The notes beneath the pieces were generated by a model. That model worked only from the letters and a program-made list of their open reading frames with translations, did not search any database and was not told where the DNA came from. From UBA1563 sp041667115 (GTDB lineage Bacteria > Bacteroidota > Ignavibacteria > Ignavibacteriales > Ignavibacteriaceae), in contig JBAYFO010000029.1 in the NCBI GenBank assembly GCA_041667115.1, positions 1 through 42,463 on the forward strand: a stretch of DNA of 42,463 nt. Direction: 5' to 3'. Shown here piece after piece: positions 8,373 through 16,607 of the stretch (within the stretch, counting starts at the first letter, position 1; every line of letters begins with the position of its first letter). A program made the translations under genes and the position numbers.

Positions 8373-8950
8373 TGACAAAAAGAGGACACATCTTTGTTAT
8401 TACTGCGCCAAGCGGAACCGGAAAAACAACGATTATACGGTCCATTTTAAAAATTATGCCGGATGTAGTTTATTCAATTTCGGCAACTACTCGTGAAAAA
8501 AGACCAAATGAACAGGATGGAGTAGATTATTTTTTTATTGATAAAGAAACGTTTCAACAAAGAATTGACGATCAACAGTTTGTTGAGTGGGAAAAAGTTT
8601 ATGACTATTTCTACGGCACTCCAAAATCATTTGTAAAAAAGGTGATTTCGGAAGGGAAATCCGTTCTTCTGGAAGTTGAAGTAAAAGGAGCGCTTGCAAT
8701 AAAAAAAGTTTATCCGGGTGCTGTCATGATCTACCTTCTTCCGCCGAGTCTGGAAGAATTGGAAAAACGGCTCCGGGAGAGAAAAACTGAAAGTGAAATG
8801 GACTTTCAAAAAAGAATTGAGAGGGCAAAAATGGAATTGAGTCTTAAGGAAAAATTTGACTATTTTATAGTGAATAATAATTTAAATACTGCTATTTTAG
8901 AATTAAAAGAACTGATAGAAAAAATAACAAACGAGGAGATAAACGAATGA
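8372..8950 (+). CDS. gmk: Guanylate kinase
   Basis: Converts GMP to GDP using ATP. The 192-residue protein begins at GTG (8372) and shows the P-loop APSGTGKTT at residues 12-20, the GMP-binding segment SATTREKRPNEQDGVDYFFID, the EVEVKGALAIKK helix and the lid LRERKTESEMDFQKRIERA. Length is as expected. It overlaps yicC by one base and rpoZ by four (ATGA), so the three are translationally coupled. Confidence 0.96.
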   Translation: MTKRGHIFVITAPSGTGKTTIIRSILKIMPDVVYSISATTREKRPNEQDGVDYFFIDKETFQQRIDDQQFVEWEKVYDYFYGTPKSFVKKVISEGKSVLLEVEVKGALAIKKVYPGAVMIYLLPPSLEELEKRLRERKTESEMDFQKRIERAKMELSLKEKFDYFIVNNNLNTAILELKELIEKITNEEINE

Positions 8951-9252
8951 GCGTAACCCCTATTGATTTACGACTGATTGATAAACGCGTGTCTAATGTA
9001 TATGAAGGAATTATTGTCGCAGGCAAAAAAGCCCGCGCAATTAACGATGATCGTAAAATTGAATTTAATGCTGCATTGGCAACCGTTCCGGCAACTAATA
9101 TTAGTGCTGACGACGATAGTGAAGATTTTGATAACCCGGCACAGCTTAATCTATCGTTAAAATTTGAAAAAAGAAAAAAACCGCATATCGAAGCATTAAA
9201 TGAATTGCTTAACGGTGAAATTGAATTCGATCTAAGAAATAAAAGCATTTAG
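8947..9252 (+). CDS. rpoZ: RNA polymerase omega subunit
   Basis: Omega helps assemble the beta-prime subunit. The 101-residue product contains the short family core YEGIIVAGKKARAINDD (residues 18-34) within PIDLRLIDKRVSNVYEGI, followed by a divergent acidic tail as in Bacteroidota/Chlorobiota omegas. Position after gmk supports the call, as gmk-rpoZ is widely conserved. ATG at 8947 overlaps the gmk stop and GAGGAG lies upstream. Confidence 0.88.
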   Translation: MSVTPIDLRLIDKRVSNVYEGIIVAGKKARAINDDRKIEFNAALATVPATNISADDDSEDFDNPAQLNLSLKFEKRKKPHIEALNELLNGEIEFDLRNKSI

Positions 9253-9324
9253 TTTTAACAAGTGAGTGCAACTGAATAAAATAATTTGTTGCAGTTGATA
9301 CTCTTTGTCGGTTCAATGGTCTTT

Positions 9325-9362
9325 GGCGGATGGGAAAGTTTTTTCTCCTCCGCCTTTTTTTT
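9325..9362 (+). terminator. Terminator after rpoZ
   Basis: GGCGGA (9325-9330) pairs with TCCGCC (9349-9354), with partial further pairing of GGGAAA and TTTCTC inside, followed by eight Ts. It ends the yicC-gmk-rpoZ operon. Confidence 0.8.
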
Positions 9363-9407
9363 CAATATAATTTCATATAATAAAAGTAACGACAACTCTC
9401 TTCTATA

Positions 9408-10172
9408 ATGGCATCGGCAAAACAAAAAATTATTGAATCATTACTTACACAAAAAGATTTGTACGGTGATGAACTTTTCCGCAAAACCCTTATCGCCGCA
9501 CCGGTGTTACCTGAAAAAAAAGATGTAGCCCATAAAGCTATTAAGAAAATTTCTTCACCTACCAAAGCAAATGAACCAGATCCCGGACAAAAATCTGATG
9601 AAAGCGGTAATGCTACCGAAAAGCTTGAGCAATTTTACAAGGAAATATGCGAATGCATGGAATGTCCGTTGGGAAAAACCCGCAATAAATTTGTTTACGG
9701 TGTCGGGAATCCAAATGCAAGAGTAATGCTGGTTGGTGAGGGTCCAGGGGCTGATGAGGATGCACAAGGAATTCCCTTTGTAGGCAGAGCCGGACAATTG
9801 CTCACAAAAATTTTAGAAGCAATTTCCTTTAAACGCGAAGAAGTTTATATCGCAAATATTGTTAAATGCAGACCTCCGGGGAACAGAACTCCAAATCCGG
9901 TAGAGATTGAGACTTGCATTCCTTATCTTTACAAGCAGATTGAAATTATTCAACCGAAACTAATTCTTTGCCTTGGAACTACAGCGGCTGTTAGCCTTCT
10001 TAAACGGAAGGAATCACTCGGAGCCATGCGGAACAAGGTACACCAAATTGGTGAGATTAAAGCGGTAGTTACATATCATCCGGCAGCATTGTTGCGAAAT
10101 CCAAACTGGAAAAAAGACTGCTGGGCGGATGTACAATTCTTCCGTAAATTATACGACGAAATGTATTCGTAA
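9408..10172 (+). CDS. Type-4 uracil-DNA glycosylase (Fe-S)
   Basis: Removes uracil from DNA in base-excision repair. The 254-residue product has a nonconserved N-terminal 80 residues, then the family-4 core: CMECPLGKTR with two Cys, FVYGVGNPNARVMLVGEGPGADED with the motif-1 loop, IPFVGRAGQLL, IANIVKCRPPGNRTP with the third Cys, and a fourth Cys in IETCIPYL; these four bind the 4Fe-4S cluster. TYHPAALLRNP is motif 2. The related DNA-polymerase-fused forms are excluded by the separate dnaB that follows. nfo lies 2.4 kb away on the opposite strand. Confidence 0.93.
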   Translation: MASAKQKIIESLLTQKDLYGDELFRKTLIAAPVLPEKKDVAHKAIKKISSPTKANEPDPGQKSDESGNATEKLEQFYKEICECMECPLGKTRNKFVYGVGNPNARVMLVGEGPGADEDAQGIPFVGRAGQLLTKILEAISFKREEVYIANIVKCRPPGNRTPNPVEIETCIPYLYKQIEIIQPKLILCLGTTAAVSLLKRKESLGAMRNKVHQIGEIKAVVTYHPAALLRNPNWKKDCWADVQFFRKLYDEMYS

Positions 10173-10244
10173 AATATTTTCCTTATTTTTCAACCGTGAT
10201 TTTTTTAATAGATGTTAATTCCGTCTCTGAGATACTAAAAAAAT

Positions 10245-11681
10245 ATGTCTAAAAAAATGCTTCCAAATACCGAACTGCTTCAGAGAATCCCTACGGATGT
10301 AAAACCACCTGCTGCGCCAGAAATAGAAATGGCTGTATTAGGTGCAATGTTGATTGAAAAAGAAGCCGTACCTAAAGCGATTGAACTCCTTAATCCCACA
10401 AGTTTTTATATAAAAGAACACCGCTTAATCTTTGAAGCGATGCTTGATCTCTTCAATGCCGACGAGCCGATCGATACGGTAACGCTGTATCAAGAATTAA
10501 AACGGAGAGGGACTTCTGAGAAGGTCGGCGGTGCAGTTTATCTTAGTAAACTATCACAGAATATTTCTTCGGCAGCTAATGTTGAATACCATGCAAAAAT
10601 AATTTTAGAAAAATCAATCCTCCGGAAACTGATCACTACATCGCACGATATTGCCAGAGACGCTTACGACGGAACGGAAGACGCATTTAATATTTTAGAT
10701 TCTGCTGAACGAAAAATATTTGAAATAACTGAAGAGCATCTTAAAAAGTCCTATCAAGATATGAACCAGGCGGTTCGAGATGCGCTTGAATATATCGACG
10801 CAATTCACTCGAAAGATTTTAAGAATATTGCGGTTCCTACAGGGTTTATGGATATGGATGATATGTTGGGCGGATTCCAAAAATCCGATTTAATTATTAT
10901 CGCCGCAAGACCTTCTATGGGAAAAACAGCCTTCGCTCTTTCACTTGCGCGCAATGCTGCAATCGATCATAAAGTTCCTGTTGTTGTGTTCAGTTTGGAA
11001 ATGGCGACGGTTCAACTGATTATCCGTTTGATCTGCGCTGAAGGCAAAATTGATGCACAGCGTTTACGTACAGGAAAATTTTCCTCAAAAGAAGAAGGGG
11101 ATAAACTCCGGAGAGCCTCGGCAAAATTGATGAGCGCCCCGATCTATATTGACGATACCCCCGCACAAACAATTTTGGAAATTCGTGCGAAAGCAAGGCG
11201 GTTGGTCTCAGAAAAAAAAGTTGGAATGGTCATTGTCGATTACTTGCAGCTTATTCAAGGACCGGCTCGTGCCGAAAGCCGGGAGAGAGAAATCGCACAC
11301 ATTTCCCGTTCACTTAAAGCATTGGCAAAGGAATTAAAAATTCCGGTAATAGCTCTTGCACAGTTAAACCGTGCTGTTGAGTCGAGAACCGATAAGCGTC
11401 CGCAGCTTTCAGATTTGCGTGAATCAGGTTCTATTGAACAAGATGCCGACGTTGTAATGTTTATCCATCGCCCGGAACGCTATGCACAACAGGATAACAA
11501 AGATTATGCTGATGTTGAAGGCATTGCCGAAATAATTATTGCAAAACAAAGAAATGGTCCAACCGGAGAAGTAAAATTGACATTCTTAAAAGAGTTTACC
11601 CGCTTTGAAAGTAACCTAGCGTTTAGACCCGATCAAAATTTAACATATAATCAACAGCCAACAGAGGAATTCCCGATATGA
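10245..11681 (+). CDS. dnaB: Replicative DNA helicase DnaB
   Basis: Hexameric helicase that opens the replication fork. The 478-residue protein has the N-terminal domain (EIEMAVLGAMLIEKEAVPKAIELL), linker helix, and the RecA-like domain with Walker A ARPSMGKTAF (221-230), VVVFSLEMATVQL, the Walker B VGMVIVDYLQLI, LAQLNRAVESRTDKRPQLSDLRESGSIEQDADVVMFIHR and the arginine finger region KQRNGPTGEVKL. No intein is present at the P-loop, a frequent insertion site. The downstream DUF1460 gene overlaps its stop by four bases. Confidence 0.97.
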   Translation: MSKKMLPNTELLQRIPTDVKPPAAPEIEMAVLGAMLIEKEAVPKAIELLNPTSFYIKEHRLIFEAMLDLFNADEPIDTVTLYQELKRRGTSEKVGGAVYLSKLSQNISSAANVEYHAKIILEKSILRKLITTSHDIARDAYDGTEDAFNILDSAERKIFEITEEHLKKSYQDMNQAVRDALEYIDAIHSKDFKNIAVPTGFMDMDDMLGGFQKSDLIIIAARPSMGKTAFALSLARNAAIDHKVPVVVFSLEMATVQLIIRLICAEGKIDAQRLRTGKFSSKEEGDKLRRASAKLMSAPIYIDDTPAQTILEIRAKARRLVSEKKVGMVIVDYLQLIQGPARAESREREIAHISRSLKALAKELKIPVIALAQLNRAVESRTDKRPQLSDLRESGSIEQDADVVMFIHRPERYAQQDNKDYADVEGIAEIIIAKQRNGPTGEVKLTFLKEFTRFESNLAFRPDQNLTYNQQPTEEFPI

Positions 11682-12526
11682 AAACTCTTATTCTTGTACT
11701 ATTTGCTTTTATTTTTACACATGCACAGATTGCTACCGAGGAAGATAAACAGATCTGCAAAACTAAATTTGATTTAGCCGTTAGCGATAGCCTTGCCTCA
11801 AAACCAATTGGTGATGTTATCACCGCAATTGGTAAAAGTTTCCTTGGCTTAAATTACGAAGCCTTCACGTTAGAAAAAGGAGAGAAGGAAACACTCGTTG
11901 TTCATTTAACGGGATTGGATTGCACAACGTTTCTGGAAAATTGTGTAGTCTTTTCGCGCTGTATTAAAGAGGGGAAAACCACTTTCAACGATTATACAAA
12001 AGAGTTGAAATTTGTCCGCTACCGCGATGGGAAGATGGGAGAATACCCTTCAAGACTCCACTATTTCTCTGACTGGATTTTTAATAACACAAAGAAGGGA
12101 ATTGTTAAAGACGTTACGAAATCTATCGGCGGCGAACCAATTCAATTTAAAGTTGGGTACATGACGAAACATCCCGAATCCTACCGCCAGTTAAAAGAGA
12201 ATGAAAAATTTATTCCCATCGTTGCCAAACAAGAAAAAGCGATTAACGCCAGAACGTACTATTACATTCCGAAAGACAAAGTTGATGGAATTGAATCGCA
12301 AATTCATAACGGAGATTTAATTGCGATTACCACCAACCTGGAAGGCTTGGATATTGGTCATGTTGGGGTAGCGTTAAAAATGGATGACGGAAGAATTCAT
12401 TTTATGCACGCACCGTTAGTTGGAGCAAAAGTTCAAATTTCCGAATTACCGTTAGGCGGTTATTTAGCGAAAGTTAAAAAGCATACGGGAATAATTGTAC
12501 TACGTCCACAAGAACCTAAAAAATAA
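11678..12526 (+). CDS. Exported DUF1460 (NlpC/P60-like) protein
   Basis: DUF1460 proteins have a papain/NlpC-like fold and structural members resemble cell-wall amidases. The 282-residue product has a signal peptide (KTLILVLFAFIFTHAQ), then VVHLTGLDCTTFLENC with the presumed nucleophile Cys near residue 88, DYTKELKFVRYRDGKMGEYPSRLHYFSDWI (family signature), and LDIGHVGVALK with a likely catalytic His near 227. The ATG overlaps the dnaB stop (ATGA), so it is read from the dnaB transcript despite the unrelated role. Substrate is unknown. Confidence 0.87.
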   Translation: MKTLILVLFAFIFTHAQIATEEDKQICKTKFDLAVSDSLASKPIGDVITAIGKSFLGLNYEAFTLEKGEKETLVVHLTGLDCTTFLENCVVFSRCIKEGKTTFNDYTKELKFVRYRDGKMGEYPSRLHYFSDWIFNNTKKGIVKDVTKSIGGEPIQFKVGYMTKHPESYRQLKENEKFIPIVAKQEKAINARTYYYIPKDKVDGIESQIHNGDLIAITTNLEGLDIGHVGVALKMDDGRIHFMHAPLVGAKVQISELPLGGYLAKVKKHTGIIVLRPQEPKK

Positions 12527-12538
12527 AATATTGTAAAT

Positions 12539-13393
12539 CTATTTGCATAAGGAGAGCAGCGTTTTAATATTCTCCAAATCTTCAAGCTGCTCTTTTCCTT
12601 TTGGGGTTTCGAGAATTTTTGGAATGTGGAGCAAGCGTTTGTCGTTCATAATATTTGTAAAACCTTCCAATCCGATAAATCCTTTGCCGATATGTTCGTG
12701 TCGATCAACTCTACTTGCGAGCGGTTTCTTGCTGTCGTTCATGTGGAAACATTTTAGTAAATCCAACCCGATTATTTCATCAAAATCTTTAATCACTTTG
12801 TTGTAATTTTTTTTGTCTTTAATGTCGTAACCAGCGGCAAAGATGTGGGCAGTGTCTATGCAGACACACATTCTCTCTTTCTCATCAACCAGATCAATAA
12901 TTTTTTTAAGATGTTCAAACGTATAGCCAATTGCAGTCCCCTGTCCGGCTGTTGCCTCAAGCATACTTTTAACTTTGTAGTTTTTGGTTTTTTGATGAGC
13001 GAAATTTAAAGAATCGGCAATCAATTTTATTCCTTCTTCTTCACCCATCCCGCCGTGTGCACCGGGATGAAAATTAAGATAAGGAATCCCAAGCATTTCA
13101 CATCGTTCAAGCTCATCAATAAAAGCTTCGCGTGATTTTTCCAGTAAATCCGGTTTTGAAGAGCAAAGATTTATTAAATAGGAATCATGCGAGACAACAA
13201 CCTTAATGGAAGAAGCAGAAAGCTTTTGTTTGAATTCATCCGCTTCATTCTGTGTTAATACTTTTCCTTTCCACTGATTATTATTTTTGGTAAAAATCTG
13301 GATGGCGGTAAAATTAAGTTTTTCGGCTAAAGTGATTGCCGCTGAAACTCCGCCTTGCGTTGATGTGTGCGCACCGAGTAGATGAGGTGTCAT
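12539..13393 (-). CDS. nfo: Endonuclease IV
   Basis: AP endonuclease of base-excision repair with three zinc ions. The 284 residues start LLGAHTSTQGG and include IFTKNNNQWKG, VVSHDSYLINL, PYLNFHPGAHGG, MLEATAGQGTAIGYTFEHL, CIDTAHIFAAGYD, CFHMNDSKKPLASRVDRHEHIGKGFIG and the terminal ILETPKG; the His, Glu and Asp ligands are in place. Its start is one base from the end of the RmlD-like gene upstream, so both probably share a transcript. It converges on the DUF1460 gene with only 12 nt between stops and no evident terminator. Confidence 0.96.
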   Translation of the reverse strand: MTPHLLGAHTSTQGGVSAAITLAEKLNFTAIQIFTKNNNQWKGKVLTQNEADEFKQKLSASSIKVVVSHDSYLINLCSSKPDLLEKSREAFIDELERCEMLGIPYLNFHPGAHGGMGEEEGIKLIADSLNFAHQKTKNYKVKSMLEATAGQGTAIGYTFEHLKKIIDLVDEKERMCVCIDTAHIFAAGYDIKDKKNYNKVIKDFDEIIGLDLLKCFHMNDSKKPLASRVDRHEHIGKGFIGLEGFTNIMNDKRLLHIPKILETPKGKEQLEDLENIKTLLSLCK

Positions 13394-13394
13394 G

Positions 13395-14279
13395 TTAGTG
13401 TTTATCTTTCAATATAAGTGAAATTGCTTCATCAATCGTTTGTTGTTTTATTCCGAATGATAGAAGTTTGTCCGTATTCATAGAAACATCGGCAACGGCG
13501 GGATAGTTCTGCAAGTCAAGTAGAGAAATTTTTTTAAGAAGTGTTTTATCAAGGTTTGCAATTCCGCATAATATTTCGCCAAGTTCAAAACGAGAAACGC
13601 GTTCTGAGCCGCCAAAGTTGAGTATTTCAGTTTTCAAATCTTTTTGAATTATTTCGCGAATAATCCGCGCTGCATCGTTCAGAGCAAGCGGCGTTCTGTA
13701 TTGATCAATAAAGAGGGGCACTGATATTCCACTTTTTAACTTTTCATACATCTCTTGAAAATGATTTGTTGCATGTGTGGAACTTAGTCCATAAAGCAAA
13801 GCAGTTCTCAAAATAATATAGTTCTCAAAAATGTTTTTAATTTTTATTTCGCCGAGCAGTTTGGTTTCCGCATACAGAGAAACCGGAATTAACTTTGCAT
13901 CTTCCTTTAATAGTGAGCCGCGGTAACCGGCATAAACCAGATCGGTAGAAAGATAAATGAGTTTTGCGGAATGTTTTTCACACAACTTTGCCAGATGCTC
14001 TGTTACTTTTACGTTAATCGTATAGACATCTTTATGAGGTAAAAGCATTGCCGCATTTGGATTTGAAATTGCTGCAGTGTGTACAACAACTCCCGGTTGG
14101 AATGATGCAAACAATTCGGTTATCAGATCAAAGTTTGTTAAATCAATTTTAGCTGAATTAAATTTATCACAATTCCCGATGTGCTGATGGTATGTTGTTA
14201 AAATATTGAAATGGTTCGCCAATTCTTTGTTAAGAAATTGTCCAAGCAACCCACTGCCTCCGGTGATTAATACTCTCAT
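13395..14279 (-). CDS. RmlD-like NAD(P)-dependent sugar reductase
   Basis: Extended short-chain dehydrogenase of the RmlD (dTDP-4-dehydrorhamnose reductase) family. Of 294 residues, the N terminus holds the Rossmann motif ITGGSGLLGQFL, then VVHTAAISNP, LIYLSTDLVYAG, the catalytic YAETK, and YRTPLALNDAARII. This differs in detail from canonical RmlD, and MAT2B-like or other 4-keto-sugar reductases are alternatives. An RmlB gene lies 4.5 kb away (18775), so dTDP-rhamnose synthesis is plausible, but RmlA and RmlC are not in the window. Confidence 0.82.
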   Translation of the reverse strand: MRVLITGGSGLLGQFLNKELANHFNILTTYHQHIGNCDKFNSAKIDLTNFDLITELFASFQPGVVVHTAAISNPNAAMLLPHKDVYTINVKVTEHLAKLCEKHSAKLIYLSTDLVYAGYRGSLLKEDAKLIPVSLYAETKLLGEIKIKNIFENYIILRTALLYGLSSTHATNHFQEMYEKLKSGISVPLFIDQYRTPLALNDAARIIREIIQKDLKTEILNFGGSERVSRFELGEILCGIANLDKTLLKKISLLDLQNYPAVADVSMNTDKLLSFGIKQQTIDEAISLILKDKH

Positions 14280-14453
14280 AGTAATTATAGTTATTTCATT
14301 GAATAAAATGATCTTTTTTGAACAACAAAAAAGAATGATTGCATGGGTGTATGACTGAATGAAATTTATATATGCTCAATAAATTATAGTTTGAGTCATT
14401 CATACTTTCTTAGCGCGGCATAGCCGGCAACCAAACTTTTTTGATTTCAGAAC
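14280..14453. other. Intergenic stretch, nothing recognised
   Basis: Upstream of the RmlD-like gene. Its promoter should be here on the minus strand, but no element stands out. A short imperfect dyad (GCGCGGCATAGCCGGC) lies near 14413-14428. Confidence 0.4.
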
Positions 14454-14532
14454 AAGGATTAACGATTTTTGATTTTAGAAGTTAAAAATAAAATCAAAAA
14501 TCGCTATTCGTTAATCCTTAATCGTAAATCTT
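14454..14532. repeat. Degenerate 7-bp-period array forming a large inverted repeat
   Basis: Read in heptamers from 14454 the left part gives AAGGATT, AACGATT, TTTGATT; the right part gives TAAAATC, AAAAATC, GCTATTC, GTTAATC, CTTAATC, GTAAATC. The right half is the reverse complement of the left: 14454-14477 pairs with 14489-14519 over 24 positions, interrupted by one extra 7-nt unit (14503-14509), with an 11-nt centre. A 64-residue ORF starting at 14469 lies in this repeat and is not credible as a gene. Confidence 0.8.
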
Positions 14533-14623
14533 GTCCCCAAAAACACGAATTTAACTGTGGATACTATTCATGCATGCTATTCGGTTTCTTGTCTGGTGAT
14601 TGTTTTTACTTTTTTGCAATCCA

Positions 14624-15892
14624 TTATTTCTTCAATTCATATCCTTGTGATTTTGCAACATAAGCAGCGCAAGTAATATCACCGGTAACGTTTAAAACGG
14701 TTCTACACATGTCGAGTAATCTATCAACACCGAGAATAATTGCAATTCCTTCAGCAGGAATGCTTACCATCGTTAATACAATTATTAAAAGAGGAATTGA
14801 CCCGGAAGGGACGCCTGCCGAACCGATTGCTGTTAACACACTCATGAGCACAACAATTAATTGTACGCCGAGCGAAAGGTGAATACCAAAAACCTGAGCT
14901 AAAAACAAAACGGTTACTCCTTCGAAAAGAGCAGTGCCATTCATATTCATAGTAGCGCCAAGCGGTAAAACAAAACCGGTTATGTGTGACGGAATTCCAA
15001 GATTTTTTTGTGAAACTGAAATTGTTGTTGGCAACGTTGCATTACTCGAACTGGTAGAAAAAGCTGTAAGCATCACCGTTTCTATCTTACGGAAAAAGAG
15101 GAATGGATTATATTTTGAGAAAAATTTTATAAGTAATGGAAACACACCGAACAAATGCAGTGCAAGTCCAAGAAGAACCGTAAGTACATACATACTTAGC
15201 GCAACCAGAAGATCAAAACCAAAACGGGAAGTGACGCTAAAGATTAATGCAAAAACACCGTACGGCGCTAATCTCATCGCCATATTTATAACGACCACAG
15301 TTATATCGTTAATCCCTTCTAACAGATTAATTATCGGTTTGGCTTTTTCCTTTTTGATTACCGTAAGTGCAATGCCAACCATTAGTGAAAAAAAGATAAG
15401 CGCGAGCATATCGGGATTTGGTTTAGCAACTGCGGCAATGGGGTTACGCGGAACAATATTTACTAAAGTCTGGATACCAAATTCAGTCTTTCCTGTTGAT
15501 TCTTTTAGTTCAGCCGCTTGTCCTTTGTATGTGGTTAATAATTTAGTTTTTGTTTCTTCAGGTAAATAATCCCCCGGTCGTATAAGATTAACCAAAACTA
15601 AACCGATAGTAACAGCTAACGTTGTAACAATTAAAAAATACATGATAGTCTTAAAACCAATCCGTCCAAGCTTTTTAAGATCACCGATCTGAGCTACACC
15701 CAACGAAAGACTAGCAAAAACTAGCGGAACTACCATCATTATTAAAAGATTTAAAAATATTTTTCCTAAAGGATCAGTAAAATATTGTTGCGCGAAGGAC
15801 AAAAAAGGAGCGTTCGGGAAGAAGAGATTGCTTAATACACCGGTAATAGCGCCCAAAATAAGACCGATGAAAATCTTGGAGTGTCTGCTCAT
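14624..15892 (-). CDS. Dicarboxylate/amino acid:cation symporter (DAACS family)
   Basis: Inner-membrane sodium- or proton-coupled transporter for dicarboxylates, glutamate or aspartate. The 422-residue product has the family signatures in order: IFLNLLIMMVVPLVFASL, the HP1 serine loop AFSTSSSNATLP, the TM7 motif TMNMNGTALFEG, and the HP2 loop GSAGVPSGSIP, followed by the TM8 segment LGVDRLLDMCRTVLNVTGD. About eight membrane helices plus two re-entrant loops are expected. Substrate cannot be chosen between DctA-like and GltP-like from sequence alone. It stands alone on its strand. Confidence 0.93.
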   Translation of the reverse strand: MSRHSKIFIGLILGAITGVLSNLFFPNAPFLSFAQQYFTDPLGKIFLNLLIMMVVPLVFASLSLGVAQIGDLKKLGRIGFKTIMYFLIVTTLAVTIGLVLVNLIRPGDYLPEETKTKLLTTYKGQAAELKESTGKTEFGIQTLVNIVPRNPIAAVAKPNPDMLALIFFSLMVGIALTVIKKEKAKPIINLLEGINDITVVVINMAMRLAPYGVFALIFSVTSRFGFDLLVALSMYVLTVLLGLALHLFGVFPLLIKFFSKYNPFLFFRKIETVMLTAFSTSSSNATLPTTISVSQKNLGIPSHITGFVLPLGATMNMNGTALFEGVTVLFLAQVFGIHLSLGVQLIVVLMSVLTAIGSAGVPSGSIPLLIIVLTMVSIPAEGIAIILGVDRLLDMCRTVLNVTGDITCAAYVAKSQGYELKK

Positions 15893-16076
15893 ATCTAAAA
15901 CATCCTAAAAATTAATTGTGGTAATAAATTAAAGAGATTTGGCAGAAATAGAAAGCGTTTATCAATAAAACCCCCAAAACCGGTTCAGCGGTGAATGTCA
16001 AAGTAAAATTAAATTGAAAAATTTCTTAGCTTTGATTAACTCAATTACAATTTTGTTTAATAAAGAATCAAACAAT

Positions 16077-16607
16077 ATGCGATCAACAAAAAACGAAGTG
16101 CTTCTTAAAATAAAAAAAATTAAAATCCTTCTAACCGATATTGACGGCGTACTTACCGACGGAGGAATGTACTACACAGAAGACGGAATGGTGATGAAGA
16201 AATTTTTTGTGCGGGATGGTATGGGAACAACGCTTTTGCATAAAGCCGGTTTCTTAACAGGAGTAATTTCCACCGATGTTTCACCAATCGCAAAAATTCG
16301 TGCGGAGCGATTAAAAATGGAGTTTATTCATCTCGGTATTTGGGAAAAAGAAAAAGCATTGGAAGAAATTTGTGAACAGTCAAAACTTTTACCGGAAAAT
16401 ATCGCTTTCATCGGAGATGATGTAAATGATAGCTCAATTTTGCAAAAAGTAGGATTTGCCGTCTGTCCAAAAGATGCCAGCGATGAGGTGAAAAAACTTG
16501 TGCATTACATTTGCAAAAAAAAGGGAGGTAAAGGGGCTTACCGCGAAGTGGCAGATCTTTTATTAAATAATCAGGAAGTTAATCCCAATGAAAAAAAGAA
16601 TTTATAA
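16077..16607 (+). CDS. kdsC: KdsC-like HAD phosphatase
   Basis: HAD family C0-type phosphatase; KdsC removes phosphate from KDO-8-phosphate in the lipid-A core pathway. ATG at 16077 gives 176 residues, the usual KdsC length; an in-frame TTG at 16014 would add 21. Motif I is LLTDIDGVLTDGGMYY with DxD, followed by FFVRDGMGTTLLHKAG, motif II at VISTD (usually SGR/TGR), a Lys near the EKALEEI helix, and motif IV FIGDDVNDSSIL. Homologous NeuNAc- or other sugar-phosphate phosphatases are possible. Its 3' end overlaps the next gene by 20 nt. Confidence 0.82.
   Translation: MRSTKNEVLLKIKKIKILLTDIDGVLTDGGMYYTEDGMVMKKFFVRDGMGTTLLHKAGFLTGVISTDVSPIAKIRAERLKMEFIHLGIWEKEKALEEICEQSKLLPENIAFIGDDVNDSSILQKVGFAVCPKDASDEVKKLVHYICKKKGGKGAYREVADLLLNNQEVNPNEKKNL

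Noticed and set aside
8978..9160. 60-residue ORF in the omega gene
   Set aside because: Alternative frame of rpoZ.
12527..12538. Terminator between DUF1460 and nfo
   Set aside because: Only 12 nt separate the two stops and no hairpin was found there.
14469..14663. 64-residue ORF between the RmlD-like gene and the symporter
   Set aside because: Lies in the heptad inverted repeat and overlaps the symporter end on the other strand.
14934..15569. 211-residue antisense ORF within the symporter gene
   Set aside because: Codon-complement shadow of a clearly recognised transporter.
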